Shown here one piece after another: positions 17,092-26,168 of a stretch of DNA of 64,000 nt. The DNA is from Cellulomonas shaoxiangyii (GTDB taxonomy: Bacteria; Actinomycetota; Actinomycetes; Actinomycetales; Cellulomonadaceae). The position numbers were made by a program, and so were the translations under genes. The DNA lies in NCBI RefSeq assembly GCF_004798685.1, contig NZ_CP039291.1, positions 682,001 through 746,000 of the forward strand. The letters are read 5' to 3'. Positions within the stretch are counted from its first letter, which is position 1. Each line of letters opens with the position of its first letter. A model generated the notes under the pieces. It ran no database searches, had not been told where the DNA came from, and saw nothing but the letters and a program-made list of their open reading frames with translations.

Positions 17092-17651
17092 GCGTCGGCC
17101 GCCGATCGCGTCAGACGGAGGGCGGAGACTCCGAACAGCACGCCGCCGAGCGCCGCGTACCCGGCGATCGAGGTGACCGTGGTCGCGCCGCCGAGCCCCT
17201 GGGCCAGGAACGCGAAGCCGACGAGCACCGAGAGGCCGCCGCTGACGATGACGGGCCACTGACCGCCGAGGGCGCGACGGCGACCGATGCCGGTCAGCAG
17301 CTGGGTGGCTCCGGAGAGCACGGCCCACACGCCCCACACAGCCAGCACAGCGGCTGCGGACGCGGACGACGCCCACCCGAGGGCGATCGCGGCCAGGACG
17401 CTGACCGCGATGTTGACGATCTCGCTGGTCGCGGACCGTCCGGACGCACCCGACGCGCGCAGCTCGATGAGCACCGAGGCAGCGTCGACCAGGGGGTAGA
17501 CGATCAGCAGCACCGTCAGGAGCGGCGCCACGTCGGGAGCGACGAGGGCCACGAGCAGCGCCCAGACGACGGCGAAGCCGAACCGGGAGAAGGACAGCCG
17601 TCGCAGGGTCAGGGCCAGCGGCGGCGCGATGGGGGGATCGAGGGTGGTCAT
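17088..17651 (-). CDS. DUF308 (HdeD-like) membrane protein
   Basis: The 187-aa protein has about six transmembrane helices in paired repeats, typical of DUF308/HdeD proteins. Cues are LLTVLLIVYPLVDAASVLIE and the WGVWAVLSGATQLLTGIGRRR loop. The ATG at 17651 is preceded by AAGGAG about 5 nt upstream; the open frame extends farther but across the operator. Function is unknown. First gene of the operon divergent from tetR. Confidence 0.85.
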   Translation of the reverse strand: MTTLDPPIAPPLALTLRRLSFSRFGFAVVWALLVALVAPDVAPLLTVLLIVYPLVDAASVLIELRASGASGRSATSEIVNIAVSVLAAIALGWASSASAAAVLAVWGVWAVLSGATQLLTGIGRRRALGGQWPVIVSGGLSVLVGFAFLAQGLGGATTVTSIAGYAALGGVLFGVSALRLTRSAADA

Positions 17652-17670
17652 GGGATCTCCTTGTCGGGAC

Positions 17671-17694
17671 AGTAGACGAACTAGTACGTCTACT
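17671..17694. promoter_or_regulatory. 24-bp palindromic TetR operator candidate
   Basis: The site consists of half-sites AGTAGACG and CGTCTACT around ACTAGT. The 24-bp site is palindromic except for one symmetric pair. It lies between the divergent tetR (17758) and the DUF308/flavoprotein operon (17651), exactly where an autoregulating TetR dimer would bind. TACTAT (17691-17696) may be the rightward -10. Confidence 0.85.
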
Positions 17695-17757
17695 ATCGCG
17701 ACCCTAGGCTGGGTGCAGCCCGTGACGCAAGAGGCAGCCATCAGGAAGGGGTCACCC

Positions 17758-18372
17758 GTGAGCGAGCAGACGACCGCGCCACCACCCGTCGGCCGCGGCC
17801 GGGGCCGCGAAGGCGTCGCGCGCGGCCGGATCCTGGACGCGGCGAGCGAGCTGTTCTACGCCCACGGCATCCGGGGCACGAGCGCGGACCGCATCATCGA
17901 GGCTGCGGGGCTCACCAAGGGCACCTTCTACCGGCACTTCCCGACGAAGACGGAGCTCGTCGTCGCCTACCTCGAGCGGCAGGCCGCGCTCGAGCGCGCG
18001 GGCTACGAGGCGGCCGTCGACCAGGCCGACCCGCTCGATGCGCTGGCGCGCCTCGCGGAGTTCATCGGCACGGTGAGCTGCATGCCCGGCTTCCGCGGTT
18101 GCGCGTTCATCAACGCCGCCGCCGAGACACCCGACCCCGACGACCCGGTGCGCGTCGTCGTCGACTCCCACCGCAGGTGGACCCACGACCTGTTCGCGGC
18201 CATCGCGGCCCGCGCAGGGGTCGCCGACCCGGAGACGGTCGCTCGGCGTCTCGTCATGCTCCGGGACGGCGCGATGATCGGGGGCTACCTCGGCGCGCCC
18301 GAGGAGATCAGCGAGACGCTGCGCGGCGCCTACCTCGCGGCCGTCCGGACAGACCTGCCCGCCGCACCCTGA
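17758..18372 (+). CDS. TetR/AcrR-family transcriptional regulator
   Basis: The 204-aa protein has an N-terminal helix-turn-helix (~20-65): ARGRILDAASELFYAHGIRGTSADRIIEAAGLTKGTFYRHFPTK shows the canonical TetR spacing, given here in shortened form as GTSADRIIEAAGLTKGTFYR. The ligand domain has Cys in GTVSCMPGFRGCAF, which could sense thiol-reactive compounds. The GTG at 17758 has AGGAAGG 9 nt upstream. It probably represses itself and the redox operon through the palindrome at 17671-17694. Confidence 0.92.
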   Translation: MSEQTTAPPPVGRGRGREGVARGRILDAASELFYAHGIRGTSADRIIEAAGLTKGTFYRHFPTKTELVVAYLERQAALERAGYEAAVDQADPLDALARLAEFIGTVSCMPGFRGCAFINAAAETPDPDDPVRVVVDSHRRWTHDLFAAIAARAGVADPETVARRLVMLRDGAMIGGYLGAPEEISETLRGAYLAAVRTDLPAAP

Positions 18373-18506
18373 CCGGCCTGCCGGGGACGTCGTCCGGACG
18401 GCGCGGCTTCGTCGCACTGCGAATCTTTTCGGGCCTCGTCGGTCGCTCCACGGCCGGTCCTCGTCCCCCTATCGTGCGAAGCAACTGCCACAGGGGGGAC
18501 TCGACG

Positions 18507-19982
18507 ATGAGGCGTACCCGGATCGGCCTGACCGTTGCGACGGTCCTGGCCGCCACCCTGCTCGTGCCCGCACCGGCCTGGGCCGGTGACGTGCAGCGCG
18601 AGGAGTTCTGGCGCGTCCCGTCCGACCCGTGGCAGGTGATCGGGTTCGGCCCCACGAACGAGCCGGACGTGACCGCCCGCGGCGGCGCCCTGACGATCGG
18701 GGAGGACACGCTCGTCATGCAGCTGGAGGGCCGGTCGGCGTCCGACTGGACGGGCTCGGCGAACCGGCTGACCGGCTGGGACGTGGACTTCCGCATGCGG
18801 CTGGGGCGTGACGCCACGGTCTCGTGCTCCGCCGAGCTCGGCGGCACGCCCGCGACGCTGGTGTGGCTGGGTGACAACACCGAGCTCATGCAGCTCGGTT
18901 TCGGCCCGGGCGAGCTCTGCATCACGCACCCCTACGCGGACCAGGAGTCGATCCCCCTGGACACCCAGCGCTGGCACCGGTACCAGGTGGAGGCCCGCGG
19001 CAAGCACGTGCGGATCAGGGTCGACGGCCGCACCGTCGTGGACCGGGAGTTCAGCGGGACCGGACAGGGCACCGTGGGCGTCGGCTTCGAGACGCACGAG
19101 GGCACCTCGACGTGGGACTGGTTCCGGTACGACACCGCACCGGAGCACCGGTGCACGGTCCGCGGCACGGCCGGTGCGGACACGCTGCGCGGCACGCGCG
19201 GCGCGGACGTCATCTGCGCCGGCGACGGCGACGACCGGCTCCTCGGCCTCGGCGGTGACGACGTCCTCATCGGCGGGGACGGCGACGACACGCTGCTGGG
19301 CGGCGACGGGGGCGACCTGCTCCAGGGCGGCCTCGGCGACGACACGCTCGACAACGGCACCGGGAACGGGCGCGCCGAGGGCGGCTTCGGCGACGACCGG
19401 TTCGTCACCGGGGCGGCGCCCGACGGTGCGCAGCAGCTCGCCGGCGGGCCCGGGCACGACGTCGCCGACTACAGCGCGCGCACCGGCGGCGTGACGATCG
19501 CGCTCGACGGCAACGGCGGCGACGGCGCCCCGGGCGAGGGCGACGCGGTCGGCGCGGGGAACGGCTGGGGACAGGCGGACGTCGAGGAGGTCCGCGGCGG
19601 GCACGGGGACGACGTGCTCACCGGTTCCCCCTGGTCCTCCACGCTCGTCGGCGGTCCCGGTGCCGACCGCCTGCGCGGCAGGGACTCGGCGGACGTGCTC
19701 GACGGTGTCGACGGCGTCGAGGGCAACGACGTGCTCGACGGCGGTGGCGGGCCGGACACGTGCACGGCGGACCCCGCCGACGAGGTGCTCGCCTGCAACG
19801 ACCCGAGCCCGTCGCCGACGCCCACGCCGCGGTACACGATGCCGCCACCCCCGCCGACCAGCCCGGCGCCGTCGCCGAGCCGGCCGCCCCTCACCACGCC
19901 GTCCCCGAGCGGGTCGCCGGTGGGCACGGCTGACCCGACGGCGGTCGGCACACCGAGACCGACGCCGGTCACGACGCCGTAG
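18507..19982 (+). CDS. Secreted LamG-like/RTX calcium-binding repeat protein
   Basis: The 491-aa protein has a signal peptide (~1-26, PAPAWA). A concanavalin-like jelly-roll domain follows (~30-210; ...RWHRYQVEARGKHVRIRVDGRTV is typical of family 16/LamG-like lectins). RTX-type nonapeptides (GG-x-G-x-D) run from ~230 to ~425, then a Pro/Ser/Thr-rich tail. RTX repeats bind Ca2+ outside the cell and fold into a beta-roll. No catalytic motif and no C-terminal anchor are seen. Sec export of RTX repeats, rather than type I secretion, is usual in Gram-positives. ATG with AGGGGGGA upstream (18492-18499). The role may be carbohydrate binding or matrix, which is inference. Confidence 0.85.
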   Translation: MRRTRIGLTVATVLAATLLVPAPAWAGDVQREEFWRVPSDPWQVIGFGPTNEPDVTARGGALTIGEDTLVMQLEGRSASDWTGSANRLTGWDVDFRMRLGRDATVSCSAELGGTPATLVWLGDNTELMQLGFGPGELCITHPYADQESIPLDTQRWHRYQVEARGKHVRIRVDGRTVVDREFSGTGQGTVGVGFETHEGTSTWDWFRYDTAPEHRCTVRGTAGADTLRGTRGADVICAGDGDDRLLGLGGDDVLIGGDGDDTLLGGDGGDLLQGGLGDDTLDNGTGNGRAEGGFGDDRFVTGAAPDGAQQLAGGPGHDVADYSARTGGVTIALDGNGGDGAPGEGDAVGAGNGWGQADVEEVRGGHGDDVLTGSPWSSTLVGGPGADRLRGRDSADVLDGVDGVEGNDVLDGGGGPDTCTADPADEVLACNDPSPSPTPTPRYTMPPPPPTSPAPSPSRPPLTTPSPSGSPVGTADPTAVGTPRPTPVTTP

Positions 19983-20388
19983 GCAGCGCGTCGGTTCCGT
20001 CGCGAGGTCGTGCGGCCTCGCTCCGGAGCGGGCCGCGACCGGTCCCACGACGTGTTCCCGCGCGGGGGTTCCCGTCCGGCCGGCGTGCGGCCGGACATTC
20101 CCGGACCGGCTCGGCCGGTGTTCCCGTCGACGTCGTGAAATCCGGCACGAATTGCGACCTTTCGTACGGATGCGCCGTCCCGAGAACGGGCCGCCCGGCA
20201 TTCTGCGCGCGTGCCGCCGGCGCACGCGACCCCTCCCACCTGCGCAGGAGCGCCGACGCGGCGGGCGGGCGTCGGCAATTACGGGCTCGACCGTCGTTAT
20301 CCGAACGGGACGGTCGCGTGACTGTCCCGTGCTGGTCGCGGTCGGCGCCGCACGCCACGCTTCAGGCCTCGGACAACGGAGGTCACTG
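19983..20388. other. 406-bp non-coding leader with an imperfect hairpin
   Basis: I see no convincing gene here. An inverted repeat at 20305-20330 (arms ACGGGAC-x-GTC and GAC-x-GTCCCGT around GCGT) could be an operator or a leader hairpin for the VWA gene. A few lower-GC patches (20137-20165 and near 20275-20300) may contain its promoter. Confidence 0.5.
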
Positions 20389-22008
20389 ATGCGCATCTCG
20401 TCGTCGAAGAATCCCCTGGGGGTGGCCGACCGGCGGGCCCGTGCGGCAATTCGCGCACGGGTGCCGCGGCGCGCGCTGGCCGCTGCGGTCGCCGTCGTCC
20501 TCGCGGGCGGCGCGCTCGGTGCCTGCAGCGCGGAGGGTGCGGGCGACGCCGGGTACGACCAGGAGGCCGCGTACGACGGCTCCGTCATGACCGAGGAGTG
20601 GCGCGACGTCCCCGTGGACGAGCAGGAGGAGTACGACGACTCCCCGGAGCAGCCGTTCCAGGACGTGACCACCAGCCCGCTGTCGACGTTCGCCTCCGAC
20701 GTCGACACGGCCTCGTACAGCAACCTGCGCCGCCAGCTCCGCGAGGGCGTCGCGCCGCAGGGCGTGCGGATCGAGGAGCTCGTCAACTACTTCGACTACG
20801 ACTACGCGGCGCCGGAGCCGGGGGCGGCGGACCCGTTCACCGTCGAGGCCCAGGTCGCGGACGCGCCGTGGGCGCCCGACCACCAGCTCGCGATGATCGG
20901 GGTGCAGGCCACGGACGCCACGCCCACGAGCCGCGGCAACAACATCGTCTTCCTGCTCGACGTCTCGGGGTCGATGGAGGACCCGAACAAGCTGCCGCTG
21001 CTCGCCGACTCCTTCGAGCTGCTGGTCGAGCGGCTCGACGAGGACGACACCGTGTCGATCGTGACCTACGCCGGCAGCGACCAGGTGCTCGCCGACTCCG
21101 TGCCCGGCGACCGGCGCGACGAGCTGGTGCGGACCCTGCGCGGGCTGCGCGCGGGCGGGTCGACCGGCGGTGCGTCGGGGCTGGAGACGGCGTACGAGCT
21201 GGCGACGAAGAACTTCGTCGAGGGCGGGAACAACCGCGTCGTCCTCGCGACCGACGGCGACTTCAACGTCGGCCCGTCGACCCCCGAGCAGCTCACCGAG
21301 CTCATCGAGGAGCACGCCCGCTCGGGGGTCTACATCTCGGTGCTCGGCTTCGGCATGGGCAACCTCAAGGACAACACCATGGAGGCCATCGCGGACCACG
21401 GCAACGGCAACTACGCGTACATCGACACCATCGAGGAGGCGCGCAAGGTGCTGGTGCACGAGTTCGACTCGACGATGTTCGTCGTCGCGCAGGACCTCAA
21501 GCTCCAGGTCGAGTTCAACCCCGCGACCGTCGCGCAGTACCGGCTGCTGGGCTACGACAACCGGCGCCTGGAGGACGAGGACTTCGCCGACGACACCAAG
21601 GACGCCGGCGACGTCGGTGCGGGTCACTCGGTCACCGCGTTCTACGAGCTGGTCCCGACGCAGGGCGAGGCGGACGACGACGGTCTGCGGTACCAGGACG
21701 TCGAGGCCGGCGACTCCGACGACTTCTTCACCGTGCACGTGCGCTACAAGCAGCCGGGCGCGGCCGAGAGCACCGAGGTCGTCGTGCCCACGGGTGCCGA
21801 CGCCTACACCGACGACCCCACCGCCGACTTCCGGTTCGCCTCGGCGGTGGCCGAGTTCGGCCTCGCGGTGTCCGGCTCGGAGCACGCCGAGGGTGCCGAC
21901 CCGGGACGTGCGCGGGAACGCGCCGAGTCGGCGCTCGGGGAGGACGACTACGGCCTGCGGTCGGAGTTCGTCGACCTCGTCGGGACGTACCTGCGGATCA
22001 CCGGCTGA
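20389..22008 (+). CDS. Lipoprotein with von Willebrand factor A domain (YfbK-like)
   Basis: The 539-aa protein has a lipobox ending at Cys46 (LGAC) and an acidic linker. A vWF_N domain follows (~95-165; FASDVDTASYSNLRRQL and RIEELVNYFDYDY). The VWA domain (~185-360) carries an intact MIDAS: DVSGSM (D191, S193, S195) and ATDGDFNVG. The C-terminus resembles DUF3520. It should sit on the outer face of the membrane and bind protein partners through a metal ion. The closest known type is E. coli YfbK, whose role is unclear. GGAGG (20378-20382) fixes the ATG at 20389. Confidence 0.9.
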   Translation: MRISSSKNPLGVADRRARAAIRARVPRRALAAAVAVVLAGGALGACSAEGAGDAGYDQEAAYDGSVMTEEWRDVPVDEQEEYDDSPEQPFQDVTTSPLSTFASDVDTASYSNLRRQLREGVAPQGVRIEELVNYFDYDYAAPEPGAADPFTVEAQVADAPWAPDHQLAMIGVQATDATPTSRGNNIVFLLDVSGSMEDPNKLPLLADSFELLVERLDEDDTVSIVTYAGSDQVLADSVPGDRRDELVRTLRGLRAGGSTGGASGLETAYELATKNFVEGGNNRVVLATDGDFNVGPSTPEQLTELIEEHARSGVYISVLGFGMGNLKDNTMEAIADHGNGNYAYIDTIEEARKVLVHEFDSTMFVVAQDLKLQVEFNPATVAQYRLLGYDNRRLEDEDFADDTKDAGDVGAGHSVTAFYELVPTQGEADDDGLRYQDVEAGDSDDFFTVHVRYKQPGAAESTEVVVPTGADAYTDDPTADFRFASAVAEFGLAVSGSEHAEGADPGRARERAESALGEDDYGLRSEFVDLVGTYLRITG

Positions 22009-22044
22009 GACGTCCGGGCGTCACCCGTCCGGACCGCCGGCTCG

Positions 22045-23993
22045 TCACAGCGGGATGAGCCGGTGGTCCGGCGTCACGGTCAGCCGGCCGCCCGAGCCGA
22101 AGTCCACGGTGACCCGGCCCGCGCGGACGTCGACGACCTTGCCGAGGCCGTGGCGGTCGTGCGTGACCCGCTGACCGGCGGCGAACGCCGCCGCGGGCGC
22201 CGACGACGAGGCGCGGGCCGCCGCACGCCGTTCCGGCCCGGAGCGCGTGTGCGCGGCGCGGACGGGCTCCAGCGCGTCGAGGAACGGCGACCGCCGCGCG
22301 GGCCGGCCACCCGACCGCCCCGGGCGGCCCGCCGCCCACGTCGCCACCAGGTGCCGGCGTGCCCGCGTCACGGCCACGTACGCGAGGCGCCGCTCCTCGG
22401 CCAGCTCGGCCGGCGTCGTCGCGTACACCGACGGCAGCGAGCCGTCGGTCGCGCGGACGAGCAGGCACGCCTCCCACTCCAGGCCCTTGGCTTTGTGGAT
22501 CGTCGTCACCGTGACGGCACCGCGCCCCGGCGGCGCGTGGTCGTCGGCGGCCCGGCGGTCGAGGTCGGCGGACAGGGCGCGGACCGAGCCGGTCAGGTGC
22601 GCCGGCAGCGAGCCGACCAGCGTGCGCAGCGCGTCCAGGGCGTCCCAGCGCTCGCGGGCCGCGCCGGTGCCGTCGGGCGGGCTGTCGGGGTCGTACCCGG
22701 CCTCGGTCAGCGCGTGCGCCAGCGCGTCGGCCGCGGGGTCGGCGGGGGACCGGTCCGCGTGCCGGCGCAGCAGCGTGAGCACCTGGCGGACCTCGCGGCG
22801 GTCGAAGTAGGGCGACCCGTCACCGGCCACCGCGATGCCGGCGTCGCGCAGCGCCGCGGTCACCTTCACGGCCTGGGAGTTGAACCGGTGCAGGACCGCG
22901 ACCTCCTCGGCCGGCACGCCTGCGGCCAGCCAGCCGCGGACGGTCGCGACGATCCGCGCGTCCTCGTCGTCCTCGTCCTCGCACCGCACGACCTGCACGG
23001 CGGGGCCCTCGCCCAGCATCCCGACCAGCGGCGGCCGGCGGCCTCGGGCCGGCCGGTCATCAGCCGGTTCGCCGCGTCGACGACCTGCGAGGTCGACCGG
23101 TAGTCGCGCACCAGGTGGACCGTGACCGCGTGCGGGAACCGGGCCGTGAACCCCTGGAGGAGGGCGGTGTCCGCGCCCTTGAACGCGTACACCGCCTGGC
23201 GGGCGTCGCCGACGACGGTGACGTCGTCGCGGGTGCCGAGCCACGCGTCGAGCAGCCGCTGCTGCGCCGGGTCGGTGTCCTGGTACTCGTCCACGACGAA
23301 CGACCGGTACTGCTCGCGGACCGCCGTCGCGACCTGCTCGTCCTCCTCGAGGAGCCGCGCACAGGACGTCAGCAGGTCCGCGAAGTCCAGGACCCCGGCC
23401 GCCCGCTTGGCGGTCTCGTACCGGCGCATCGCCGCCGCGACCGTCGCGAGGGCCATGCCCGGCCGGCGCCCCGCCGGCGTCGCCTGCGCGAGGTACTCGT
23501 CGGCCGTGAGGTCGCGGGCGGCGGCCCACGTGAGCTCGGTCGCCAGGTCGGTGACCATGGCGGCGTCCACGTCCCGGGCCGGCGTGCGCAGCGTCGCGCC
23601 GAGGGCGCCGCGCAGGTACCGGTAGTAGGCGCCCTTCCCGTCGGCGTCCAGCATCACCGGCCCGTCCCCGGGCAGGCCCGTCGCCCGCCAGAAGTAGCGC
23701 AGCTGGCGCAGCGCGGCCGCGTGGAAGGTCCGGGCCTGGACGGTTCCGGCGCCGAGCCGGCCGAGGCGGTCCCGCAGCTCGCCCGCCGCCCGGGTCGAGT
23801 GCGTCACCGCGAGCACGACGTGTGCCGGCACGGCACCGGTCACGTGCTGGTACGCGATCCGGTGCGTGAGGGTGCGCGTCTTGCCGGTCCCCGCGCCCGC
23901 CGTGACCCGGACCGGTCCGGGCGGGGCGAGGACGGCGGCCGCCTGCTCCTGGTCCAGGCCCGCGAGGACCCGGTCCGCCGCGGCGTCACCCAT
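22045..23993 (-). pseudogene. UvrD/PcrA-like DNA helicase interrupted by a frameshift
   Basis: The N-terminal frame (from ATG 23993) has Walker A AGAGTGKTRTL, DEYQDTDPAQQ (motif II) and VVGDARQAVYAFKGA (motif III). It reads normally to ANRLMTGRPEAAG, then turns into Arg-rich nonsense. The C-terminal half continues in another frame from PLVGMLGEGPAVQVV through TIHKAKGLEWEA (motif V) and EERRLAYVAVTRAR (motif VI) to a Tudor-like end (GQRVTHDRHGLGKVVDV). The break lies within ~23024-23055, in GGCCGGCC-type repeats, and one missing base restores a ~649-aa helicase. All motifs are otherwise intact, so this is either a recent mutation or a sequencing error. Superfamily 1 helicases of this kind unwind DNA in repair. 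Confidence 0.85.
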
Positions 23994-24099
23994 CCGGTTC
24001 GCTCCGTCCGTGTGCTGGTCGACCGGAGGACATCGTGCCTGGTGGCGCCCACATGCCCGGCCCCCGAGCCCCCGGGGACGAGGGCCGCATCCCGTCCGG

Positions 24100-24105
24100 T
24101 AGACT
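24100..24105 (+). promoter_or_regulatory. -10 element TAGACT of the BCCT gene
   Basis: TAGACT matches TAnnnT and lies 44 bp before the GTG at 24149, leaving a short leader that contains the SD sequence. Confidence 0.4.
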
Positions 24106-24148
24106 CGATGACCGTTTCTTGACCGGAACGAGAGAGGCAACACCTGCA

Positions 24149-26122
24149 GTGAGCGACACCGGCACCGGATCCACGGGTGGCACGAGCAGCGAGACCCCCG
24201 CCGGGCAGCGTGCCCGCGCCGCCCGGATCCTGCAGGAGGTCACCTCACCGGAGACCCTCGGGAGCCCGCACCCCGCGCTGCTGCCCGGCATCGGCGTGGA
24301 GCGGACCCACGGCGCCTTCGGGGTCGACAAGGTCGTGTTCGCCGTCGCCGGGGCCATCGCGCTGGCGGTGATCGCGTGGGGAGTGCTCGCGCCCGCCGGT
24401 CTCGCGGACTTCGCGGCCGTGGCCTTCGAGGTCGCGACCGCCGACTTCGGCTGGTTCTTCGGCGTCCTGACGGTCGCCGTGCTCGTCTTCATGATGTGGC
24501 TCGGCTTCGGCCGTCACCGGGCGGTCCGCCTCGGGCAGGACGACGAGGAGCCGGAGTTCTCCACGATCTCGTGGGTGGCGATGCTGTTCTCGGCGGGCAT
24601 CGGGATCGGCCTGCTGTTCTACGGGCCGCTCGAGCCGCTCTCGTTCTTCCTGGACCCGCCGCCCGCGTTCGCCGACGTGGAGCCGGGCAGCGGTCAGGCG
24701 ATGCACGTCGCGCTCGCCCAGACGCTCTTCCACTGGGGCCCGCCCGCCTGGGCGTACTACGCGCTCGTGGGCGGCGCGGTGGCGTACGCGGCGTACCGCA
24801 AGGGCCGCACGCCGCTGATCTCGTCGCTGCTGGAGCCGATCTTCGGCCGGCGCACCGAGGGCCCGCTCGGCAAGGTCGTCGACGTGTTCGCGATCGTCGT
24901 GACGCTGTTCGGCACGGCGGTCTCGCTCGGCATCGGTGCGCTGCAGATCGGCCGGGGCGTGGAGATCGTCAGCGGGATCGGCCCGATCGGCAACGGCGCC
25001 GTCGTCGCCATCATCGCGGTGCTCGCGGTGGCGTTCATCTTCTCGGCGGTGTCCGGGCTCAAGCGCGGCATCCGGGCGCTGTCCAACATCAACATGGCCG
25101 TCGCCGGCCTCCTCGGCATCTTCATCCTCGTCGTGGGGCCGACGGTGCTGCTGCTCAACCTCGTGCCCGGGGCCCTGCTGACCTTCGTGGGCGAGCTGCC
25201 CATCCTCATGGGCCAGTCGGCCGCGACGGCGAGCGACGCCCAGGAGTTCATGAGCGCGTGGAGCACCTACTACTGGGCGTGGTGGGTGTCGTGGACGCCC
25301 TTCGTCGGCATGTTCATCGCCAAGATCAGCCGCGGTCGCACGCTGCGCGAGTTCGTCACCACCGTCATCGTCGTGCCGACCGTCGTCTGCCTCGTGTGGT
25401 TCACGATCCTCGGCGGCACCACGATGTGGCTCGAGGACACCGGTGCCGCCGTCAGCGAGGCGGCGACCGGCCAGGACATGCTGTTCACGGTGCTGCACGA
25501 GCTGCCGCTGGGGGCGGTCACCTCGGTCGTCGCGATGGTGTCGATCGTCATCTTCTTCGTCACCAGCGCCGACTCGGCGTCGATCGTCATGGCCAGCCTC
25601 TCGGAGCAGGGCAACCCGGCCCCGCGCCGCTGGACCACCGTCGTGTGGGGTGTCGCGCTCGCGACCATCGCGGCGGTCCTGCTCGTCGGGGGTGGGGACA
25701 TCGCGCTGTCGGGCCTGCAGAGCCTCATGATCGTCTCGGCGCTGCCGTTCGGGCTGGTCCTGATCTTCGTCATGGTGGCCTGGGCGAAGGACCTGGCGCG
25801 CGACCCGCTCACGCTGCGGCGGCGGTACGCGCGCGAGGCCCTGGAGCAGGGCGTGCGCGCCGGCATCGAGGAGCACGGCGACGACTTCGTGGTCGGCGTC
25901 GTCGCGACGGCCCCGGACGAGGGCGCGGGCTCCTGGCTCGACACGGAGGACCCCGCCCTCAGCGACTGGTACCGGCCGGACGGCGCAGACGCCGAGCCGT
26001 CGGCGACTGCGGCCGAGCCGTCGGCGACGCGCGCCGAGCCGTCGGCCGCACCCGCCGAGCCGCCGGCGACTGCCGGCGAGGCGTCGGAGCGCTCCGCGGG
26101 GGAGGTCCGGGCCGGCGGGTAG
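24149..26122 (+). CDS. BCCT-family betaine/carnitine/choline transporter
   Basis: The ~657-aa protein has 12 transmembrane helices. AGIGIGLLFYGPLEPL is the glycine-rich helix of the family and YWAWWVSWTPFVGMFIAKISRGRT contains the Trp-rich BCCT signature. GIGIG without Met resembles Na+-coupled betaine carriers such as BetP. It should import compatible solutes under osmotic stress. The C-terminal cytosolic tail (~545-657) is acidic and ends in AEPSAT-type repeats encoded by an 18-nt DNA repeat; the tail of BetP senses K+, but this one is different in composition. The GTG at 24149 (GAGAGG upstream) was chosen over earlier in-frame codons because the promoter-like TAGACT lies between. Confidence 0.93.
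   Translation: MSDTGTGSTGGTSSETPAGQRARAARILQEVTSPETLGSPHPALLPGIGVERTHGAFGVDKVVFAVAGAIALAVIAWGVLAPAGLADFAAVAFEVATADFGWFFGVLTVAVLVFMMWLGFGRHRAVRLGQDDEEPEFSTISWVAMLFSAGIGIGLLFYGPLEPLSFFLDPPPAFADVEPGSGQAMHVALAQTLFHWGPPAWAYYALVGGAVAYAAYRKGRTPLISSLLEPIFGRRTEGPLGKVVDVFAIVVTLFGTAVSLGIGALQIGRGVEIVSGIGPIGNGAVVAIIAVLAVAFIFSAVSGLKRGIRALSNINMAVAGLLGIFILVVGPTVLLLNLVPGALLTFVGELPILMGQSAATASDAQEFMSAWSTYYWAWWVSWTPFVGMFIAKISRGRTLREFVTTVIVVPTVVCLVWFTILGGTTMWLEDTGAAVSEAATGQDMLFTVLHELPLGAVTSVVAMVSIVIFFVTSADSASIVMASLSEQGNPAPRRWTTVVWGVALATIAAVLLVGGGDIALSGLQSLMIVSALPFGLVLIFVMVAWAKDLARDPLTLRRRYAREALEQGVRAGIEEHGDDFVVGVVATAPDEGAGSWLDTEDPALSDWYRPDGADAEPSATAAEPSATRAEPSAAPAEPPATAGEASERSAGEVRAGG
25989..26080 (+). repeat. 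Imperfect 18-nt tandem repeats encoding AEPSAT units
   Basis: About five imperfect copies of GCCGAGCCGTCGGCGAC-like units encode the low-complexity C-terminal tail of the BCCT transporter. Copy number is likely to vary between strains. Confidence 0.75.
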
Positions 26123-26168
26123 CCCCGCCGCCCCCGGCGGCGGGTGACGGGCACCCGCGGATCCGCGA

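Noticed and set aside
20135..20389. 84-codon open frame before the VWA gene
   Set aside because: Composition is Cys/Arg/Ser-rich and unlike its neighbours, it has no SD, and it runs into the true SD region of the next gene.
24035..24148. Earlier start for the BCCT transporter
   Set aside because: It would begin upstream of the likely promoter element (24100-24105) and adds no recognisable sequence.
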